Shown: piece by piece, positions 1-10,554 of the stretch | How the letters are laid out: the number at the start of each line of letters is the position of its first letter | How positions within the stretch are numbered: the stretch's first letter is position 1 | NCBI GenBank assembly: GCA_920105625.2 | Contig: OV050032.1 | Span: forward strand, 201,526,258-201,590,257 | From: Clusia tigrina | Lineage: Eukaryota > Arthropoda > Insecta > Diptera > Clusiidae | Direction of reading: 5' to 3' | Length of the DNA stretch: 64,000 nucleotides | Translations under genes and position numbers: made by a program | Notes under the pieces: model-generated | Seen by the model: the letters and a program-made list of their open reading frames with translations, nothing else | Databases searched by the model: none | Told to the model about the DNA's origin: nothing

Positions 1-380
1 CTACATTGTATTAATAGCAAGAGGTAAGTTCGAGGAGACCCTTTGTGACATACTGAAAGGAGGTCTAAGAAGTCATTGGTACAGGTCAACAGGATTGAAC
101 ATTAATCCCACTAACACCACAATAGTGCCATTTACCAGAAAATGGAAACTTCCCAGGTGGAGAGCCATTCAGATGGTAGGAGAAACTGTCGTACCAAAGA
201 CAGAACTAAAATATCTGGGCCTAGCAAACTGGCATGGAAAGGACATGTCGATAGTATTACATACAAAGCCAAGCCTGATACTGGATAGCAAACTGACCTG
301 GAAAGGACATGTCTATAGTATTACATACAAAGCGAAGCGCGCTACCCTGATATGCAGAAGGATAGCGAGCAAGTCCTGGG

Positions 381-477
381 GAGTAAATCAGAGGTGCCTT
401 GTTACGCGGTGGTATCACAATGGACCCATGGTGGTCTGAGTTAGTAGATCGGCTAGCATGATAACCCAACCTAACCT
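381..477 (+). mobile_element. 97-bp 3'-end fragment of a second LOA-like element, nested
   Basis: A short block ending in CCCAACCTAACCT, the kind of tail found on LOA/Baggins-like elements, interrupts the RT reading frame of the host relic. It is bracketed by the 10-bp direct repeat AAGTCCTGGG at 371-380 and 478-487, consistent with target-site duplication. It also carries ggtatcacaatggaccc, resembling the tails near 30285 and 51520. Removing it and one repeat rejoins the RT thumb region of the host element. Confidence 0.6.
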
Positions 478-949
478 AAGTCCTGGGATACTATGATGGT
501 CCGACCAATGGTGACCTATTGATCTATGCCATGTGCTAGAAGAACAGTACTGAAGTGAACTCAAATAGAGTGAAGCAAAATATAAGGATTGGCGTGCCTT
601 GGGTTTAACTGGGCCAATGAGAACCTGCTCAACAGCAGCACTAGAAGATATGTTGAATTTAAGTTCATTACACAGAGTGGTGCAAAAGAGGGCCTTGGCA
701 ACTGCAGTCAGGATCAAGGGAGACAAGGCAATTACTAGGCTTTACGAACAGGATCAACGGAGACAAGGCAATTACTAGGCTATATGAAGGGCACCAACCC
801 GAATATGGAGCCGAACTAGCCCCATTGATTAGTTCCTCCTGGACATTCAACTTTGGAGAATGCTTTGTTACAAAACTAAGCAACAAAAAGGAATGGAGCG
901 GTTTGAGTACAGCATAGTCGTTGAAAGCGAATACAATTATGTGGTACAT

Positions 950-1377
950 CATCATCATCATCATAATTGGCGTACCACCATTTCCGATCATTGCCGCGTT
1001 ATTAGCCTTCGCCAGTCGTCCCTGCTTCGCGCACGCTGGCGCCAGTTGGAAACACCAAGTGCAGCCAGGTCCTCTTGAACTTGGTCCTTCCAACGTAGTG
1101 GTGGTCTGCCCCTCCTGCGTCCGCCACCCGGCGGCATCGATTCAAACACTTTTTTCGCCGGAGCACTTTCATCCATTCGCACAACATGTCCCAGCCAGCG
1201 CAGCCGCTGTCTTTTAGTGCGCTGAACTATATCAATGTCGGCGTACAGCTCATACAGCTCGTTGTTCCATCTGATTCGATACTCTCCGTAGACGCATATA
1301 GAACCATAGATCCTTCGAAGAATTTTTCTCTCGAACGCCCCCAAAGCTCGCTCATCGTTGTTTGTCATCGTCCAGGT
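950..1377 (-). mobile_element. RTE-like non-LTR retrotransposon, 5'-truncated, nested in the LOA relic
   Basis: On the - strand this reads as the C-terminal end of a reverse transcriptase ORF: RLRWLGHVVRMD, then RGRPPLRWKDQVQEDL, then LGVSNW and a terminal DDWRRLI. That tail is typical of RTE-type and related elements. The 3' end is an ATG/ATGATG microsatellite (about 950-964 on the + strand), as usual for RTE elements. The fragment is flanked by the 10-bp repeat TGTGGTACAT at 940-949 and 1378-1387. It landed inside the codons of the RNase H WYIDGSKT motif of the older LOA relic. Only about 428 bp are present, so it was severely truncated on arrival. Confidence 0.72.
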
Positions 1378-1890
1378 TGTGGTACATAGATGGGTCGAAA
1401 ACTGGAAGTGGAATCGAAGCAGGGGTAGTCGCACCCAGACCTAGATACTCCGAACCCTTGGGAAACTACCCAAGCATTTTCCAAGCTGAGATCCGTGCAC
1501 AGATTAACTTGATTAGGAAATACAAAAGGCGGGGCATACTATCGCACAGTCAAGGTGTCATTCCAGTACTACGATCTTACAAGGTAGACTCCAAGCTAGT
1601 ATGGGAAGAAACTAAGCCAGCTGAGCAAAGATAACAATGTCAGCCTTTACTGGGTCCCCGGACACGTGGGGATTCTGGATAACGAGCAGCCAGACTAACT
1701 TGCCTGGGAATGGTTCCACAAACAAAATAGGAGCAGCAGCATTTTGTGGAATAGGAAGAGGAGTATGGGGAAATGTACTCAGAGAATATGAGAACTCTGC
1801 AGAAGAGAAGCCCTTTTCAAGCCACGTAAGCTTGAGGCAATCTAAACTCTTGTTAGGCAACTACAACAGGAAAAGTTCTGAGTCCTGCAT

Positions 1891-3390
1891 TGGACTATCC
1901 AAGAATGGACTATCCAAGAAGGGACTATCCAAGAATGGATTATCCAAGAATGGACTATCCAAGAAGGGACTATCCAAGAAGGGACTATCCAAGAATGGAC
2001 TATCCAAGAAGGGACTATCCAAGAAGGGACTATCCAAGAATGGATTATCCAAGAAGGGGCTATCCAAGAAGGGACTATCCAAGAAGGGACTATCCAAGAA
2101 TGGACTATCCAAGAATGGACTATCCAAGAAGGGGCTATCCAAGAATGGACTATCCAAGAATGGCCTATCCAAGAATGGACTATCCAAGAATGGACTATCC
2201 AAGAAGGGACTATCCAAGAAGGGACTATCCAAGAATGGATTATCCAAGAATGGCCTATCCAAGAATGGACTATCCAAGAATGGACTATCCAAGAAGGGAC
2301 TATCCAAGAAGGGACTATCCAAGAATGGATTATCCAAGAATGGCCTATCCAAGAATGGACTATCCAAGAATGGACTATCCAAGAAGGGACTATCCAAGAA
2401 GGGACTATCCAAGAAGGGACTATCCAAGAAGGGACTATCCAAGAATGGATTATCCAAGAATGGCCTATCCAAGAATGGACTATCCAAGAATGGACTATCC
2501 AAGAAGGGACTATCCAAGAAGGGACTATCCAAGAATGGATTATCCAAGAAGGGGCTATCCAAGAAGGGACTATCCAAGAAGGGACTATCCAAGAATGGAT
2601 TATCCAAGAAGGGGCTATCCAAGAATGGACTATCCAAGAATGGACTATCCAAGAAGGGACTATCCAAGAATGGACTATCCAAGAATGGACTATCCAAGAA
2701 GGGACTATCCAAGAAGGGACTATCCAAGAATGGACTATCCAAGAATGGCCTATCCAAGAATGGACTATCCAAGAATGGACTATCCAAGAATGGACTATCC
2801 AAGAATGGACTATCCAAGAAGGGACTATCCAAGAAGGGACTATCCAAGAATGGACTATCCAAGAAGGGACTATCCAAGAAGGGACTATCCAAGAATGGAC
2901 TATCCAAGAAGGGACTATCCAAGAAGGGACTATCCAAGAATGGATTATCCAAGAAGGGGCTATCCAAGAAGGGACTATCCAAGAAGGGACTATCCAAGAA
3001 TGGATTATCCAAGAAGGGGCTATCCAAGAATGGACTATCCAAGAAGGGACTATCCAAGAATGGACTATCCAAGAAGGGACTATCCAAGAATGGACTATCC
3101 AAGAATGGACTATCCAAGAATGGACTATCCAAGAAGGGACTATCCAAGAAGGGACTATCCAAGAATGGATTATCCAAGAAGGGGCTATCCAAGAATGGAC
3201 TATCCAAGAATGGCCTATCCAAGAATGGACTATGCAAGAATGGACTATCCAAGAATGGACTATCCAAGAAGGGACTATCCAAGAATGGACTATCCAAGAA
3301 GGGACTATCCAAGAAGGGACTATCCAAGAATGGACTATCCAAGAAGGGACTATCCAAGAAGGGACTATCCAAGAATGGACTATCCAAGAA
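1891..3390 (+). repeat. 15-bp satellite array, exactly 100 units, inside the LOA ORF
   Basis: The unit is TGGACTATCCAAGAA with variants at positions 1, 4 and 5 (GGGAC, TGGAT, GGGGC, TGGCC starts). The array is 1500 bp with no length change, so phase is perfect throughout. As the unit is five codons long, the retrotransposon frame stays open as repeating GLSKN/GLSKK; two other frames on each strand are also open. A six-unit block (TGGAT, TGGCC, TGGAC, TGGAC, GGGAC, GGGAC) recurs between 2221 and 2530, showing higher-order amplification. Reading continues after the array into LRTGHV of the retrotransposon. Confidence 0.97.
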
Positions 3391-3726
3391 GTGACTAAGA
3401 ACTGGACACGTTGACTCGACAATGTAGACTCAAAGAACATCTGAGCAAGCTACGAATTGTAGCTTCTGAGAGGAGGACACTGAATCGCCACAGCACATAA
3501 TTGGAATTTGAGGAGCATTGATGCACCAAAGGAAAAACACCTGGAGTCCTTTCATGTACTACGAAGCTCAATAGGACGACTTGAACCAGTCGCCATCCTC
3601 AATTGTTAGAGGGCCTCTTATTTGGATATCCTATTAGCAGAGGATAGTGCAGAACATCTTAGAGATAACCTATTAGCAGAGGGAAGTACAATACATCTTT
3701 CTTTGGTCGCAGCACTTCGCACACCT

Positions 3727-4982
3727 CCTTACACATTATGCTGAGCTGCAATTGCCCGGAGCAGAGTAACCGCTCAATAACCAAAGAGGAGGAGTGTCCG
3801 TGTGCGCCGCCACCGACTAGACCACTTTTTCCATTCCACGAGGAAGTGATAATTACGACCTTCGTACTGCGCTGGCACACCAACTCTCTCCTGCTGTGTG
3901 AGCCCTCCTAAGTGTCAGGATCACCTCTCACTCTGCTGCTGCTGCTGCTGCTGCTGCTACACCCCAACGAAATTAACTACACAAATCTTGAATGCCAAAT
4001 CTAATCAAAATATTTGCTACTAATTCCCAATTGGTTTCATATAAAACTGTAATCCAAAACGTCCTCGGCCCCTCTGACAATGATGATGATGTGTTAACAA
4101 TTTAATTATGGCCTGCAGCAGCATGCGAGAAACTGCAAACACCACGCAGCAGCAACACCACTCGTCACCCCTCGACAGCCCGAACTGTGGCAGCGTATGC
4201 GAGGACTTCCGCTTTAGGCACGCAAGGAGAGCGAACAGGCAAAACACCCCTCCTCCCATACACAACGCAGGCATCATCACACACGCACGGGCACAGGCAC
4301 AGTCACACACAGACGGCTGGACGGACACGGACACGGCGGCTTGGCAGGCAGCGTGATGCGGCGTAAAACGCAGTACGAATCAGAACAGTTTCGTTCGGTT
4401 TTCCTTTTCTGGTTTGGGTTGGAAAATTGAAAAACATTTAAACAAATGCGATTACATTGCATTAAAGTTCCACGCGTATTTGTGGAAGGAAGCGAGGACC
4501 TGCTCGATTTGTTTGTCTTTCTGCTTGAACGGTTAATTGTGGGCGCAGGGGATTGCTGTGCGTCTGAGCGCTGTCCGTGTTTGCACACTGTGTTGAGACT
4601 GTGTTAAACAGTGTCATCATGCGCAATTAAACGCCCTTCGTTCTGCGTTCTGCGTTCTGCGTCCTTCGTCCTTCCTCCTGCGCCCTAACGATGATGACAG
4701 TTGCGATTTTTAATACGAAATTTAAACAAATCGCTTTGTGCGCCTGTGAGTGGGTAAATATTTGTTCTGCTTTGTGCGCTGGTCACCCTAATTGGGAGTG
4801 TCGCGCATGAAACCCGAAACAAGGAACGAGGCGACACAAAGAGCTGCTGATGGTGCAGTTCGTCTGCATTGATTCAATTAGTTGGGAGTATTTTGGGGGG
4901 TCTCTGAGAGGCGCCGTTCAATAAAAGCAGCAAACAATTATGAAACGACGAAATTGATATATCCAAGTGGTGACTATCCAGC
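3727..4982. other. Unique intronic DNA with possible regulatory content
   Basis: Single-copy sequence between the LOA relic and the 124-bp repeat. It contains a (CTG)n run at about 3933-3958, a short cttcgt/ctgcgtt repeat near 4635-4680, two CTTTGTG matches (about 4732 and 4770) and AACAAT at 4933-4938 that fit SOX/HMG-box sites loosely. No coding potential is convincing. An enhancer is possible but not shown. Confidence 0.5.
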
Positions 4983-6290
4983 TGGCATGTCATGTGCAGC
5001 AATCGTGGGTGAATAATGCTGAGACTGACATCTTATGTGATGTACAAGCAGTGCGAACTTTTGACTGAAATGTTATTTTTAGAGTCATGGTTGCGTGTCA
5101 TCATGGCTGACATGCCATGGGTAGTGTCAGGGATGACTAAAAATTTCACAGATATGTCAGGTGGTGTTGGAAAAGTGTGATATTCCAATGGAAAAAACAT
5201 TTTTTAAATCGTGGGTAACTGATCATCTCGCTGACATGTCATGTGTAGTGTCAGGGGTGACTAAAAATCCCACAGACGTGTCAAAGGGTATTAGAAAAGT
5301 GTGACATTCCAATGGAAAAGTAATTTTTGAAGTCGGAAGTAACTGATCTTCTAGCTGACATGTCATGTACAGTGTCAGGGGCGACTAAAATTCCCACAGA
5401 CGTGTCAAATGGTGTTGGAAAAGTGCGACATTCCAATGGAAAAGTGATTTTTTAAGTTAAAGTTGCCTGACAATCTAGCTGACATGTCATGTATAGTGTC
5501 AGGTGTGACTAAAAATTCCACATACATGTCAGGTGGCGTTGGAAAAGTGTGATATTCCAATGGAAAAGTAATTTTTGAAGCCGTGGTTAACTGATATTCT
5601 CGCTGACATGTCATGTGTAGTGTCATGGTGACTAAATATTCAACTACCATGTCATTTGCAGTGTTGCAATTAACAATTTCGCAGACTTGTCAGGTGGTGT
5701 TGGATAAATATGAAGCCAGTCGTGGTTAACTGACCGCCCAACTGACAAACCATATGTAGTGTCATGGGTGACTTACTATTCAACTCACATGTCAGGTGGC
5801 GTTGGAAAAGTGTGATATTCCAATGGAAAAGTAATTTTTGAAGCCGTGGTTAACTGATATTCTCGCTGACATATCATGTGTAGTATCATGGGTGACTTAC
5901 TATTCAATTGACATGTCATGTACACTATCAGGGGCGACTAAAAATTCGACGGACATGTTATGTCGTGTTGGAAAATGTGGCATTTCTATGGAAAATGTAT
6001 TTTTAAATTCGGTGTTGCCTGACAATCCAGCTGACATGTCGTGTATAGTGTCATGGGGGACTTACAATTCCACAGACATGTCAAATGGTATTGGAAAGTG
6101 CAAAATTCCAATGGAAACGTCATTTTTGAGGTCGTAGGTAATTGATATTCTCGCTGACGTGTCATGTATAGTGTCATGGGGGACTTACAATTCCACAGAC
6201 ACAAAATCAGGTGCTACTGAAAAATGTTTCTATTGAAAATGAATTTTTAAATTCGGTGTTGCCTGACATGTCATGTGTACTATCACGGGT
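4983..6290 (+). repeat. 124-bp tandem repeat with TGACATGTCA palindromes, in the intron
   Basis: The palindrome or a one- or two-base variant recurs at 4983, 5108, 5232, 5356, 5480, 5604, 5877, 6032, 6155 and 6264; the first six are spaced 124-125 bp. Each unit also has a conserved ttccaatggaaaa block and a diverged g-t-g-t-t-g-g-a-a-a-a block. Later units are more diverged and partly rearranged. Isolated extra copies of the palindrome (about 6410, 6441, 6497) lie beyond the array towards the exon. Confidence 0.88.
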
Positions 6291-6727
6291 GACGAAAATT
6301 CATAGGAATGGTGTCATATGAAGTGGGTCCTAACTTTACGACTGACATAAAGTGTGATATTGCAATGGAAAAATCGTCCTGATACTCATACTTGTGTGGC
6401 ATTCCAGGTGACATGTCATTTGTAGCAACAAATTCCAGCTCACATGTCATTGGTAGCGTGCTAACAATACATATTTCGGTTGCTGACACATCACATGACA
6501 TGTCAACGCACAGTGTAAGTCCTGAGTAAAGTGACCTTCCCATTTTCGCGTCCGAAATCTCTTTTACAGACATGGCCACTTCACTGACAACCGCTCCCAT
6601 TTGTTTACCATTTATTTACCCCTGCTCTCACTTCCAACTTTGAAACACTCTGAAGAGAAGAAGCCTCTCATTATTGATAAATTTCGAATCCTCTCTTCCT
6701 AATTTCCATTCAATTCTCAAACACTCA

Positions 6728-6748
6728 CTCTCTCCTTTTCTATTGCAG
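6728..6748 (+). other. 3' splice acceptor of the last Sox-like exon
   Basis: A pyrimidine-rich stretch (ctctctccttttctattgcag) ends in AG at 6747-6748. The following reading frame is in phase 0 if the splice is here (GGC TCC ATA ...). The 25 codons upstream in the same open frame look unconstrained, which supports splicing rather than a start at 6674. Confidence 0.7.
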
Positions 6749-7399
6749 GGCTCCATATCTGGTCAAATGGATGTGCCGAAATTCGCGCTTGATCGCAGCT
6801 CTTACCTGAGCTCGGCGGCTACCGCCGGCTCCCTCTATGAATCATCGAAGGCCGCTCAGGCGAGCGCCGCCTACAGCGCCTACTTGGACCCGAGCGTCCT
6901 CACAAAGGCGTATTTCGACTCAAAAATGTACCAGGATCGGGCGGCGAACTACGCCTTCGATATCTCCAAAATCTACGGAGCCCAGCAGCACGGCTCGTCG
7001 GCTGCGGCCGCCGCCGTGGCGCATCAGCAGCAACAGCAGCACTTGCTGAACGGTTTGGGCATTGGCAGTACACACAATAATCACCACCACAACAACAACA
7101 ATCATGCCGCTGCCAACAACAATTTGGATGATCGCGATGCCACACCCCATTTGGACAGCGGTGGTGGTGGCCCCGGCGGCGGCGGCGGCAGTGTCTCGGA
7201 CTCGAAGCCGCACCTACACTCGCCCAACGACGCCCAACTGGAGTATGCCCAGTACGCTCAGTATGGCCAGGTGGGCGGCGTGGGTGGCGTCGGCTTGGGC
7301 GGCGGTGTTGGCAATTCAGCGTTGGGCGGTGCCGGCGCCGGGGCAGGCTCAGCCGGGGCTGGCGGTGACTTCCGACGGCCGCTGACAGTCATATTTTGA
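6749..7399 (+). CDS. C-terminal exon of a probable SoxB-type transcription factor (Sox21b-like)
   Basis: This exon encodes 216 residues and then TGA (7397-7399). The first part has low repeat content and looks constrained: MDVPKFALDRSSYLSS, then YLDPSVLTKAYFDSKMYQDR and YAFDISKIYG. An Ala/Gln run, His/Asn runs, Gly-rich linkers and a YAQYAQYGQ motif follow; the chain ends DFRRPLTVIF. There is no HMG box here; if this is a Sox protein, the DNA-binding domain is encoded by upstream exons outside the window. The composition (opa CAG/CAA repeats, Ala/Gly/His homopolymers) is typical of the activation region of Drosophila developmental regulators in the nucleus. Assignment to SoxB2/Sox21b rests on remembered family features and the huge flanking desert, not on a search. 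The GC-rich codon use contrasts sharply with the AT-rich surroundings. An unrelated transcription factor remains possible. Confidence 0.6.
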   Translation, partial: GSISGQMDVPKFALDRSSYLSSAATAGSLYESSKAAQASAAYSAYLDPSVLTKAYFDSKMYQDRAANYAFDISKIYGAQQHGSSAAAAAVAHQQQQQHLLNGLGIGSTHNNHHHNNNNHAAANNNLDDRDATPHLDSGGGGPGGGGGSVSDSKPHLHSPNDAQLEYAQYAQYGQVGGVGGVGLGGGVGNSALGGAGAGAGSAGAGGDFRRPLTVIF

Positions 7400-7569
7400 C
7401 CACCATCCGTTGAGAGCGAGGAACTCAACTTGTCCATGACGAATTAGAGTTTAAGAAGAGTCGGGGCGCCAATAGAGCTCCGAAACGGAAGCGTAGGATA
7501 TGATGATGAAGACGGGTTTGTTGGTAAAAGAGTTCAAAATTTTGATTAAAGAGTACTCAGCGCAAGCAA

Positions 7570-7985
7570 AGAAATGAAGAAAGTGAGTGAGGGAGAGGCA
7601 AAGAGAGGGGCCGAGAAAGAGAGAAAGGGATAGAAAGAAAGAAAGAGAGAGACAAATAAAGAAAGAAAGGGAAAGAGAGAGAGCAAGAGAAAGTGTGGGA
7701 ACGAGAGAGAGAGAGTGGGAACGAGAAAGAGAGGGACAGAGTAAGAGAGAAAGGGAAAGAGAGAGAGAAAGAGAGTGTGGGAACGAGAAAGAGAGGGACA
7801 GAGTAAAAGAGAAAAAGAAAGCTAGAGAGAAAGAGACAGACAGAGAAAGATAAAAAGAAAGAGAAAGAGATAGAGAAAGATAAAGAGAAAGAGAAAGAGA
7901 AAGATAAAGAGAAAGAGAAAGAGAAAGAGAAAGAGAAAGAGAAAGAAAAAGAAAAAGAAAGAGAGAGAGAGAGAGTGAGCGAGAG
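7570..7985 (+). repeat. GAAA/GAGA purine tract
   Basis: Almost pure purine on the + strand, built from gaga, gaaa and gaaaga words with an internal duplication (gtgggaacgagaaagagagg at about 7715 and 7778). Reading frames across it are just repeats. Confidence 0.95.
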
Positions 7986-8039
7986 AGATGTGAAAAAGTC
8001 GAAGTTGGCAATGTGGAGGTGTGGAGCTGTCAGGCTTTC

Positions 8040-8420
8040 CAAATTCCTCGTATAAGAATGATCTTTGAGAGAGGATAAAGGATGAGAAAAAAGGAGGGTG
8101 GGTCTTAAAGCAGCCAGGCAACTCCTCATATCAGCATGATGCTTGAGAGAGGATTAGGGTTGAGAAAAAAAGGGGGCCTTAAATCAGACAGGATACTCCT
8201 CGTATCAGCATGATGTTTGAGGGAGGATAAAGGATATTAATATGTATATGTATAAAGGGAGGGGTCTTCAAGCAGCCAGGATACTCCTCATATCAGCATG
8301 ATGCTTGAGAGAGGATTAAGCATGGGAAAGAAGGGGGCTTAAAGCAGCCAGGATGCTCCTCGTAGCAGAATGATGCTTGAAAGAGGATAAAGTATAGAAA
8401 AAATGGGGTGGGGCGGTTGC
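8040..8420 (+). repeat. Degenerate direct repeat of about 70-90 bp, five copies
   Basis: A core like cctcgtatcagcatgatgct followed by tgagagaggat and a G-rich stretch recurs near 8050, 8130, 8200, 8288 and 8358. Copies differ by substitutions and indels. Confidence 0.8.
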
Positions 8421-9192
8421 TAAACAACCAGGGGGCTATTTCTAGAAGGTTGTGGAACGTCGGATATTCAGACACACTTTCTAGAAGTCTGCCGTATAAG
8501 AATTAGAGAGATGAGAAATGTGAAGTTACGATAAGCTTCAAAGAAAATTTAAAGGGAAGTTACGAGGATGCCGCTGGAAGGTCTGTAGTTCCAGAAAGCT
8601 TTCTAGGAGGTTTTCTACTAAGAATGAATGTTACGGAAAGATTCATAGGAACAATTCAGAGCGGGATCAGTTACTTCAGAAGACTTTACCAGTATTTGTA
8701 CGATTCTTAAGAAAGAATTATAACTGGGGTTGTGCGGGACACCTCAGAGAAGTTAACTAGAATCCATTTATAGAAGTCCCTCGTTGCACATTAGTTCCAG
8801 AAAAGTTTCCAGCAAGTTTTCCAGTACCGATGAGGGACGAGCAAATACAAAATACGATGAAGCTGGTAGAAAAAAGTGTGAAGGAGTTTCACGGGGGAAG
8901 GAAGACCGAGGGAGAAAGACCAGTTTAAGAACCATCGATGAAGATTTATCGATGAAGAATGACCGATGAATAATGACCGACCTAGAATATGACAGCCCGT
9001 TAAGTCTCTATGAGATTAATGGGGCCATAGGGACAACAGTAAATAAACATATATATACTGATATAAACAATCTGGTAGAGAATATCGATTTGATCATTGC
9101 TTCCGATTTTCCAGAGATTGAGAAGCTGCTCAGAGAGCACACATATAGGCTAGTATAGCATTGAAATCTTCAACAATTTCCCTAATAAGCCA

Positions 9193-9255
9193 GGAGAGTT
9201 GAGGGAACTCTCCCTCCATGCATGTTGGGGTTTGTGAATCACGCCAAGACGTGAT
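9193..9255 (+). other. Two adjacent perfect hairpins
   Basis: GGAGAGTT (9193-9200) pairs with AACTCTCC (9206-9213) over a 5-nt loop, and ATCACG (9238-9243) pairs with CGTGAT (9250-9255) over a 6-nt loop. They lie in the presumed 3' UTR. Function unknown. Confidence 0.5.
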
Positions 9256-9847
9256 TTTTACTTATGACGGGAACAAATTTCTTTGAGCGTGGCACACATT
9301 TTCGCTGCGAGCGCTCCTTAATCAAACTTTTGAACAGTTAATATATATATATACATATATCTATATACGGATTAAAGTTTAACAAAAACAAAAAAGAATC
9401 ACCGGAAGGAATCATGATACGAACAGACGCTGAATACATTCAAATTTAGCGCAAAAAACCTAAATTAAGTTTATTCAAAGAGAATATAAATATATAAATC
9501 AAATCAAATCAAATCAAATAATATAAAGAGAGTCGTATAAAGAGGTAAAGGAAGAGCGGCGGAGGGAGCGGAGAGCAGAGCCGCCGGAGAATTAATACAT
9601 ATTTTAAATTTAGTAGAATTTATAGAGACACTCTACATTTAGTGAATTTTAAATTAATCACAGAAAGGGAGAGCGGAGCAGTTTTTATTACTCGTAAGTA
9701 AGTACACTCTATGTTAGTTCCGACGAAATTCTGCGGCGAGCGGAGAGGAGTAGTGCGGTGCGGTGCAATTTGTTGTTTAAGGCCCGTTCACTGATCTCAA
9801 CCGGTAACTTCAAACACTGAAATATTTCACGAACTCACTCAGTGATG

Positions 9848-10181
9848 ATGAGAACGGTGGTGATGGAAAGAGGTAGGTGTGATGGAAAAAGGTGGGAATG
9901 ATTGAAAGAGGTAGGTGTGATGGAAAGTGTTGGGAATGATGGAAAGTGTTGGGAATGATGGAAGGTGTTGGGTTTGATGGAAGGTGTTGGGTTTGATGGA
10001 AGGTGTTGGGTTTGATGGAAGGTGTTGGGTGCGATGGAAAAAGGTGGGAATGATGGAAAGTGTTGGGAATGATGGAAAGTGTTGGGAATGATTGAAAGTT
10101 TTGGGAATGATGGAAAGTGTTTGGAATGATGGAAAGTGTTGGGAATGATGGAAGGTGTTGGGTTTGATGGAAATTGTTGAG
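9848..10181 (+). repeat. 19-bp tandem array (GATGGAAAGTGTTGGGAAT type)
   Basis: About 17 units with two main variants, gggaat and gggttt. Long reading frames on the - strand here are repeat artefacts. Confidence 0.93.
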
Positions 10182-10509
10182 TGGGTACTTGGAAACTATC
10201 AAAAAAGAGAACAAAAGTCAAGTGAAAAAAGGATACAGAAAAAGTGAGCGTATAGGTGGCAGAAAGGAAGAAAGTGTAAAGAGAGAGACACAACGCTACT
10301 GAATGAAGGTACGAGGAGATGAGATCATATGCAAGGGTCGGAGAAGAAGTAAGTACAAAATAGCTGCGTTTAAGTCTCAAAGAGAGTCAAAGTAATGTGA
10401 ATATTTCCTTGAAACTATGTCCCAGGATGTCAGAATTCTACTCAAATCTGATCCAGAGAAAAATTCCGTGAGAATCAAGTCAGGAAATTCTTTGTGTTAG
10501 AATTGCAGA

Positions 10510-10513
10510 GCTT

Positions 10514-10554
<41 letters not shown>

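Larger units (their letters stand above)
1..3726 (+). mobile_element. Decayed LOA-clade non-LTR retrotransposon (RT C-terminal half, RNase H, 3' tail)
   Basis: The relic begins just after the position of the RT catalytic box and reads, with frameshifts, through the RT palm/thumb (TTIVPFTRKWKLP near 118-150; DSKLTWKGHV near 285-315; MRTCSTAALEDMLNL near 620-665), then RNase H starting at the first catalytic Asp motif WYIDGSKT (near 1380-1405) and the WVPGH motif (near 1655), then a Cys/His C-terminal block (GALMHQR near 3515). The 3' end matches the tail of the - strand element at 19875-22918: both carry an acaata...ggtcgcag block (here near 3690-3713). RT followed by RNase H is typical of the LOA clade (LOA, Bilbo, TRIM, Baggins). 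Frameshifts, stops and internal duplications (about 230-340; 690-780) show it is dead. It hosts two insertions and a satellite, listed separately. It sits in the intron upstream of the exon at 6749. Confidence 0.75.
7400..9778 (+). other. Probable 3' UTR and flank of the Sox-like gene
   Basis: No convincing coding sequence follows the stop. The stretch holds a purine array (7570-7985), a decayed direct repeat (8040-8420), two small hairpins (9193-9255), an AT-rich run with (AT)n near 9340 and a CAAAT repeat near 9497-9520. The AT-rich parts resemble fly 3' UTR sequence. Where the transcript ends cannot be decided here. Confidence 0.45.

Noticed and set aside
1637..3440. 585-, 532-, 508- and 502-codon open frames on both strands
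   Set aside because: They are stop-free readings of the 15-bp array; four frames are open at once and the composition is pure repeat.
6674..6748. Start codon at 6674 for the Sox-like reading frame
   Set aside because: The 25 upstream codons end in a polypyrimidine-AG acceptor, so they are intron.
8973..9158. 61-codon frame with ordinary composition
   Set aside because: Too short to judge and without recognisable motif; lies in the presumed 3' flank of the Sox-like gene.
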